This document shows positions 61,501 through 64,000 of a stretch of 64,000 nucleotides of DNA, piece by piece. Source of the DNA: CBDCWQ01 sp965223435 (GTDB lineage: Bacteria > Myxococcota > Kuafuiibacteriia > Kuafuiibacteriales > Kuafuiibacteriaceae). The DNA is taken from the NCBI GenBank assembly GCA_965223435.1, contig CBDCWQ010000019.1, positions 372,001-436,000 of the forward strand, given 5' to 3'. The number at the start of each line of letters is the position of its first letter. Position 1 is the stretch's first letter. Both the position numbers and the translations under genes were made by a program. The notes under the pieces were generated by a model. That model ran no database searches. It saw only the letters and a program-made list of their open reading frames with translations, and had not been told where the DNA came from.

Positions 61501-64000
61501 TGGGCTCGCGAAAAAAGATGATCGTCAGGCCTACGGAGCCGGGGGTTCACTCCTGGGCATCAGCTATGCCAGTTACATGAACGGTATCGACAGCGCCAAC
61601 TTCACACACGAGATGATGCACCAGTGGGGCGCCTACCTCCTGGAGGGCTCACTCAGCGACAACGGTTCGCACTACCGAGAAGCAGTTGGACAAGCTAGTC
61701 TCTTGCGCGGGCATCACTGGCAACCCCACGGAGACGGATATGTCATCGACTGCGGCCGCCTCGTGGAAGGGCTTTCAGAAGCGACACCCCTCGACAAGTA
61801 CTTGATGGGACTCATCCCGGCAGGCGATGTCGATCCCTTCATGCTGTCGGATAGTGACAACCTGTCTTGCAATAGCTTGGTCACCGACGTTCAAACCATC
61901 GATCTCGAGCGAGATATCATCCCCCACTACGGCGTCCGCTCCCCGGGTCCGGCGAGCGTGCACTTTCGAATCGGATTTGTCGCAGAGTCTCTGGGTCGCT
62001 TTCTCACTCCGACCGAGAAAACCTTCTATGAAGCCTTTGCCAAAGAGTACGCGCGCCCTGTGAGCGGTTCCGAACCCCTCCCCGCAGTTATTCCGAACCA
62101 AGACGACACGAAGCCCGGCAACTGGGTATCGATTGCGAAGTTCTTCGGTGACAAGGCCAACTTCAGCACCAACGTACCCAAACCGGGCACGGTCAGGCTC
62201 AGACCCATCAGTCAACACCAACCTGATTCCACCCCGGTCAGCCTGGACGAAGACTACGATGTCAAACCACTGTTTGATTTTGGCGACGAAGGCGAAGCCA
62301 GTCGTTGGCGTCTCGTCGGAGGTTCGGGACGGCACCACGCAGGGCTGACCCCCCAAACCCCTGTACTCCAACACACCCTCTTGGCGAACGAAAGGCGCGC
62401 TGGCGCAACGGCGCATCGCCTTCGACGCAAACTCCCGGTCGGTCGACTCACTGGCGTCAGGCAGATCACCATCCAGGTCCAGGCCACGAACGCTGACTTG
62501 GCCAGCAAGAGGCTGGCCCGTCGATCGCTCAGAATGCGCTTCACCGATACCGAGAATATGATATGGTTGTCCTCCCCCCAACACATCACAGATTGGCGCA
62601 TCCATCATGTAACCGTCGACCTCAGACGAAACGAAATTCTCGGAGTGATGCCCGCAAACAAGCACCACAAGGGCGAATTCGACCCCGCTCAGGTGACTTC
62701 CATAGAACTCGAAATCATCGAGCTGGATCCTCCCGCGGAAGAGGCCTGGCCAGGCATGATCACTTCGTTCAGCACTGTTCTGGTCTTCAGAGCAGCGAGC
62801 GACCAAGACCCATCGAAGGATCCGCTGTGCTTCCTGAAGCATTCGCTGAATACCTGCTACGGAGTCTTCGCGGAAGAAGCACCCGCCGTGCCCTCTGAGC
62901 GTGTCTACTTGCCCCTGATGTCCCTGGTCAAGAACATGCCCGCAGGCTACGAGCCCGTCCTATCGCCGCGTTCAAAAGAGCTCCAAATCGACCTCATTGG
63001 CGACAAACTGAGCAACCAAGCCTACTACGCCGTATGGCTTGACCAATACTTCAAGGCCAAAAGCACCAATCCAGCGTTGGCAGATGTGATTTATAGCAGC
63101 CTATTCGGCCCAGGAGCCGTATGGATACACAAGGACCGCATTCGGTACCTTCCCGAAGAAGACATACCGTTCGCCCTCAGCAACGACGGAAAGCTGACCC
63201 CGGCTTTCCGAGCTTTTCTGGAACCCAAGGGAAGAAGCCAAGGTTACGAACGTAGCCTCAACGACTATGGTACCGTAGCCCTCAGCAGCATCGTCAACAT
63301 CGTGACCAGTGATCATGTCAACACTAAGCCCCTGTACGACATGCCAGATTCAGTCATTGACCGAGACCTCAAAGAACGACTGCGGGTCGAAGAATCGAAG
63401 TGGCAACCCCAGGCCACGATTGAACCACAACCCATCCGACCAGAACCCGTCACCAAAGAACGGGTGCTCGAATTCTCGGGCTACCTCTTCTCAACCAAGG
63501 ACTTTGGGCGAGGCACGGCGGGTCCCGGTCCAAACTACTGGAGCGGTGACGAAAAGAACGTCAGGGTCGATGAAAACGGGAGCCTCCATCTGGCGATCAC
63601 CCAAGATCCAAAAGACCCCAGCATTTGGTACTCATCAGAAATCATCTCGAAACGGAGCTTCGGACATGGTCGATACACCTTTGTGGTGGAGGTCGACCTC
63701 CCGAATTTCGACGCTCGGGCGGTTTTGGGTTTGTTTACCTGGGATGCGACTCGGCCCGAAGCGCGTCCACACTACAACTCGGAGATCGATGTTGAGTTAA
63801 GCTACTGGGGCGGAGAAAAAAGTAGCATGTCCAGTCAATTCGCCATGCCGCCCTACGGGGTCCTAGATGGCCCTTGGCCTCCACCGATACACGCCATACA
63901 CAGCGTTCCACCTGAGGAGTCCGCGCTCTTCAGACGGCGGTTCAGGCCAAACGACGACCTCCTTTCGGACCACGGTTCGAAAATGACATACGTGTTCGAC
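49565..64000 (+). CDS. Giant lipoprotein 3 (at least 4812 aa): PGRP-like, Ig-like, propeller, toroid, HExxH and GH16-like domains (3' end outside window)
   Basis: Frame 2 is open from ATG 49565 (AGGAG upstream) to the right edge. The signal peptide ends in TAMLAC, a lipobox. Order by residue: PGRP/amidase_2-like domain (about 232-370; LHHTETP at 236-242); Ig-like domains (about 420-625 and 720-890); FN3 (about 900-996); Asp-box propeller (about 1020-1580) with CDCPGCWCEEDY (1209-1220); alpha/alpha-toroid-like domain (about 1720-2165; VTEHNLD, DNCSWLALSVDY); second helical region (about 2500-2720). Long beta-rich domains follow. The M6-like peptidase region has HEMMH (H4015, E4016, H4019) and LDKYLMGLIPAGDV. 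A GH16-like domain starts near 4632 and keeps E4740-I-D4742-V-E4744. Exported, probably surface-anchored; it may bind and cut cell-wall or exopolysaccharide material. That role is inference. Confidence 0.9.
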   Translation, partial: MMRTGNRNSYVNRAAALALTAMLACGVGATGDQKPLTTGQSNGALSGQWLLLSSATDEGLAAIQGIPENRRALFEVDHTYDEATQRVVPTYRATGTVVMDRTYWVYASEGPMPDPGSMVMPPPPLPPEPGRFIQITKTTPKAEVGHRIYRWNDASQELTLLDAGDVPPGTYWVDQEDGCGSGDWRFGDAIRLVRRCALNHTPLAVIPKNEWSTASQPEGTPESEDSNLPKPKTLVLHHTETPQDMSIQDFEAHTLNQSESDELGYDFVLAKNEQRIWQVYQGRPLKASQTEVHIAIMGNYEPAGEGLTAPKNPNGYLETATESERQPPAGAVVKLTQLVSELSDEFESLEALVPFGQGFDALEPGASTSPGRGALHLSWSLHDRFFAQRSAEAPSVSFETEDHVSHVRFEENGDENQDRPVDRIPPLLFVAEPASKVIYSKTSTVTLMGEVYDENLTQFSVNGIVLGSLSRSFEQAIWLNAGENIVTLFAIDAFGNTTEVQKQIIYDDTPPQISLTEPTFEEIARGLFGVHGQVHDHSLQNLTINGRPLDTVNDRFVKWFDTRALEDGFYPYEVVATDEIGHRSSASFALEVESGSVRYVPHPHTPAQSVDHDANGSQAIGFYVDMVAGEEQTYFDIIVRDWNQKEEHIALTEVLAEGASPQWKRAYVFFDDLSTVNTSSVAAVEIENVLPATSELSWHVTPFGADDAPHTPGEDPIMPELSISHPSEELSFTRASSVTLRGRVHDENLKMVRIDQVILGTVSGPFETLVELKQERTDFSVIVQDMTGNEVTLTRTVIQDANPPRLSLSGHNKDKVYQPEYTLSGSVQDRYLAEVALVHLTHTGRETLEVSNGRFSQTVTLTEGLNQFSVIAKDRAGNLSSQQREVYYTPAESFVASGRTEPPPQIFGWSRNRTVFLQWEAPRRFETGKPLPPGIKLRYRIYRDEVEIHEQEELTYQGELPEAEKAYGFYVTALIPGAQDNLESGRSERIRVEAGKDVRPSELGEFEAPSEAEVAEFRASTPILAVSEAADGTPYTHLTYVARGDGKRVGDQIRYLRSHKLAKSGSWAHSHTIRKANTTTMITDVAMAARGSQLVIAWIEVPTLAASGSERISEILAAKSQDSGQTFGDPILIKKSPVWKRSLSVGIDRLENSHLVFGEGNKVFYAKNLELETTDQGEPRSVFDQRNRRPANEVVKYMAKYSPRPDKGCDCPGCWCEEDYEVSTETNPKTGLPFGEYIEWTSDTFVYEPSLDIDDEKVSIVARQTQEWNAVPVINPAWKKMYDEDPIYSDDIVVVLRPTKRLVGWRNIWKRAYEPGDENLWSSVGIDYQYLYEGTEQTQDIIKLAQRPLTEGAWNTKGADDSANASERGWAQGAWVDDQVQNWRMGDVRAIGQGEAQEKPSHPKVTTAPNGLLVVTYEEGPSENPNQVGQNAIVVTTSEDGGLVFDDSRVVAQGYMPSLAITEKGDRGLVYYHPGQAKNDQGNTASIHAIQYRDGAWTDTRAISVSPPQPIHRESHGKETDFLHGVPHMVSYKELLIAAWVQPSRTGHDQDSVVISRALLTTSSQNHIDVRTANAATERQPTPVTIECLNEYHMYAQGCTDAGELALRTGEQTFNNPLGEFSVTKAYVPLTTTGGVFKDDKGNPLPVGRSSIEVLQGGNQVFLGIGEKGSPAEHSIALIQKHAGGNYFRATEARENLYDPDQNIQREFIEDPNNTDSIPLERYKRVWAYTQGITLAQLTRQHDPKAGPLAHALCDEESPGIERGEFNGQPVVKGWHFSWNTERDKFKDFRLVTGATAWTIHGLGIYLAAQVERHGQVPPADQPVAECYGQAIRGLAQHRKTVTKGNLSGELMTAGWTALGLVMADSPSRLDLTEDEEEHWPYYGILDAIGDAYNAEKPAPITPYKWVNDAKVFLDPITLSEAQYDALRVETQAANTVTEHNLDVLSVLNHAIKHADDLGLDKTELTSWRNDLRDAIFTLLWDPQQKRIVTGGDINELGELLASTHSAIDNCSWLALSVDYQTLPQEHALKLGECLQFTRDNFVRPLDFLGKTYYGTHYFKNDFRDPYIEESQLQEDTYHLEATAGMILGLLYFADNNPEHTKANFYRSEAAKMWADMQIFVQDNGFPYASERIQDLSTLLESSTAIVWFMDVYDYYHSQYTNQDQPLQNYARGFDVAKGERLVARSWEMLEAKGSGGHAPLRVNPSVQTEAPSGRVPLDSYAQRQEGARQVVTLDGEFKLRGYYWVNAVPDLPESIHEAYASDLWTYAPVNEANIWVELGVVESRVSIFRSKRTFIFEGGISFHGALSGGNPIILLSILKEGQEWIVGTAELEETTASKTCHRTSDVPEDCEKSFSFQLSQRVPNLGWGQPDLGKGRPVARLIHKKIIDADRFFAPHDILASTHPTPVHSTPVDGTSEVKFRHEGKIGEWSFSQPITRDSKFDDWRFVLHEVSPTNEWSPIGSMDEAEALAGSIDGLLASETLPIIHDGAHYRLTTEGEPGTEVTYLQDQAFAIVAAVNRGETSLATRWAYALVDTLQPKAFKTGVWRQFPFAVDSKTGKPITPYLQTSTQMKAVYALAWYLQHVGRDKHIEEAIVNVLEAVVEIYSDGSIVDLDRVLLSGVGSPEAFNLLAENPEPIEPEIIETINGALRAPHNVQIPVAAYEDHVYAYFAVDLAARVLGKDYSMDFAIDLKSDIEIALQLSHSFHSRHKELAIKPFVTPSQRKEIATIVASALYPIVNLELGPMGYIPESAAHLSAVLNTQALSQSLHRSAPSQDLFRTPAGIALARRAIGLVDPRSEQLAWLAFDKLGNQSPANVREATAALLLNDPKGFLGISASPIITPAPSDIELVDEVIHPETLMARLELHYAELVLQLLAMDYRPYNFDEVLRDLAMAQAATFYATDFQPINTWLPLYHSHHGFQHYVEAVASELGDACEGYTRNLRIAERIGMRCSDLSAQFGRLLKRRTGSTDPTLLPSLIEPQDEAFKLAQLIGILTDPLRPVQFGWSSTAHAKDRSFFGHVATLYPGNGQNLFSRLTSQDPVTLPQDPNSRQVQQAYRAHIEKTAKDQAVEPYLDGGYFDVKAFSWIDVSNPASALQGSRSLIEYRQMLKASQDQSQHAAVNTLPRGDLTDVEPRLSSLPSFGNNPKHLRRLLNAHAKGHLVSTAAAAGLEPGVLHAALHQGILTSTDFYRIAAALQLSEKDTQNWASQFVLDEAADLVGFWDVTVSSQGLMDAHALAVTGEAYEEPALEPEAQAEEALLAFFDADADENGGCYAVYRFDDRSTPPELFVLLDEEQSNAYIIEPCYQGPAPYRDDEVAQLAYTQNEPLSLQYAVRKVGANPWADELLAGAVVIPAIPGFGSASHGVLVGSPAGSGFQVFRGNMSDDHQITLHHEVPEDGCQQVLKVPTPETSIVELFADQTLPLGDYLTETCFFGNSLAVDAEAGWTYVFVGQNTPLSWEAIFHDPDALFVEPTFGNEDPRNSPEALFEGTVYRQVYAGLEMEPGQGLRFHVDPDGQPIEGQCQTIAMTSKEQGIRTWDITSGPEWLYLTRGDDAETRAKTFTVSLKFGESSHVDVCLDPAQREDFGEPETGALSIATDGLEPEDFVVEVTQSALWLPKADPETTFEEQCTPYEMKNIGKRAIQWAIGYPDSWMRITYEDQLVGELSKFERTLEPNQSASIRICHRLAENSKSVDASSRVWFYNQTDGVNMYRVFRVTDGKDSPIDAVASGNHLEETIPCRIDQRAVRDLSSDYWAYEMLPSAITSDGTQPIVVQVTAASQDIDAIYLKPFSNFTGPDGEALGRIDLNDRGEGADKYADDHIYTGGPMYYAGWGREAPANWYPVGIGIASVGELHYESRSMGDGRFDVDPQIGVVDAQSIAVSGLTHAGGLVATSNNLINVCSSSHTAEMRIRQTSSSQTRKDAQKLTREIYGEMGGDLFEFLNVMSTYHVERIGGDRYQNVSRGSHTVVYSDVDNIGLAKKDDRQAYGAGGSLLGISYASYMNGIDSANFTHEMMHQWGAYLLEGSLSDNGSHYREAVGQASLLRGHHWQPHGDGYVIDCGRLVEGLSEATPLDKYLMGLIPAGDVDPFMLSDSDNLSCNSLVTDVQTIDLERDIIPHYGVRSPGPASVHFRIGFVAESLGRFLTPTEKTFYEAFAKEYARPVSGSEPLPAVIPNQDDTKPGNWVSIAKFFGDKANFSTNVPKPGTVRLRPISQHQPDSTPVSLDEDYDVKPLFDFGDEGEASRWRLVGGSGRHHAGLTPQTPVLQHTLLANERRAGATAHRLRRKLPVGRLTGVRQITIQVQATNADLASKRLARRSLRMRFTDTENMIWLSSPQHITDWRIHHVTVDLRRNEILGVMPANKHHKGEFDPAQVTSIELEIIELDPPAEEAWPGMITSFSTVLVFRAASDQDPSKDPLCFLKHSLNTCYGVFAEEAPAVPSERVYLPLMSLVKNMPAGYEPVLSPRSKELQIDLIGDKLSNQAYYAVWLDQYFKAKSTNPALADVIYSSLFGPGAVWIHKDRIRYLPEEDIPFALSNDGKLTPAFRAFLEPKGRSQGYERSLNDYGTVALSSIVNIVTSDHVNTKPLYDMPDSVIDRDLKERLRVEESKWQPQATIEPQPIRPEPVTKERVLEFSGYLFSTKDFGRGTAGPGPNYWSGDEKNVRVDENGSLHLAITQDPKDPSIWYSSEIISKRSFGHGRYTFVVEVDLPNFDARAVLGLFTWDATRPEARPHYNSEIDVELSYWGGEKSSMSSQFAMPPYGVLDGPWPPPIHAIHSVPPEESALFRRRFRPNDDLLSDHGSKMTYVFD

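Noticed and set aside
1..64000. tRNA, rRNA, intact insertion sequence or prophage genes
   Set aside because: No cloverleaf-like or rRNA-like sequence, transposase, integrase or phage structural gene was recognised in any frame by reading; a covariance-model scan was not possible.

Overview
The window reads as the chromosome of a Gram-negative bacterium with a very large secretome. It is most likely a myxobacterium-like or other 'deltaproteobacterial' lineage, but no rRNA, tRNA or marker gene is present to settle this. The clues are lipobox-bearing exported proteins, MopE-type Cys/Asp repeats, FG-GAP/VCBS propellers, Pmp-type beta-helices, an HNH protein of a type common in those phyla, and moderately high GC.

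Layout. 1-0.9 kb: 3' end of an HNH endonuclease. 1.2-11.9 kb (-): giant exported protein 1 (3591 aa) with an intact subtilisin domain. 12.3-14.8 kb (+): lipoprotein joining a cholesterol-dependent-cytolysin-like pore-forming region to seven FG-GAP repeats. 15.0-15.5 kb: decayed genes. 15.6-20.8 kb (-): lipoprotein with a NodB polysaccharide-deacetylase domain, eight MopE repeats and a duplicated C-terminal module. 21.5-24.9 kb (+): an FG-GAP lipoprotein and a metzincin-FG-GAP lipoprotein, followed by an orphan 67-bp gene tail. 25.0-26.1 kb (-): 5'-truncated secreted-protein gene. 26.3-36.0 kb (-): giant 2, split by a -1 frameshift near 29.65 kb. 36.4-36.7 kb: REP-like repeat array. 36.8-42.3 kb: housekeeping-like genes (MFS transporter, glutathione S-transferase, HEAT-repeat protein, Hsp70-like protein) with a 38-bp inverted repeat. 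42.7-46.4 kb (+): cysteine-rich/TSP3/beta-helix lipoprotein. 46.7-48.8 kb (-): three-gene HisH/HisF-like/methyltransferase operon of the surface-sugar modification type. 49.6 kb to the right edge (+): giant 3, at least 4812 codons and still open.

The most unusual content is the family of three giants. All share an exported N-terminus, an FN3 domain, an Asp-box propeller carrying a conserved CxCPxCWCEE(S/D)Y cluster, and an alpha/alpha-toroid-like domain. Each then carries different modules: subtilase (giant 1); hydrophobic segments and unknown tail (giant 2); PGRP-like amidase fold, HExxH peptidase-like and GH16-like domains (giant 3). A pore-forming lipoprotein, a deacetylase and a metzincin lie between them. 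I infer a surface or secreted arsenal acting on other cells or on polymers. The sequence shows the domains, not the role.
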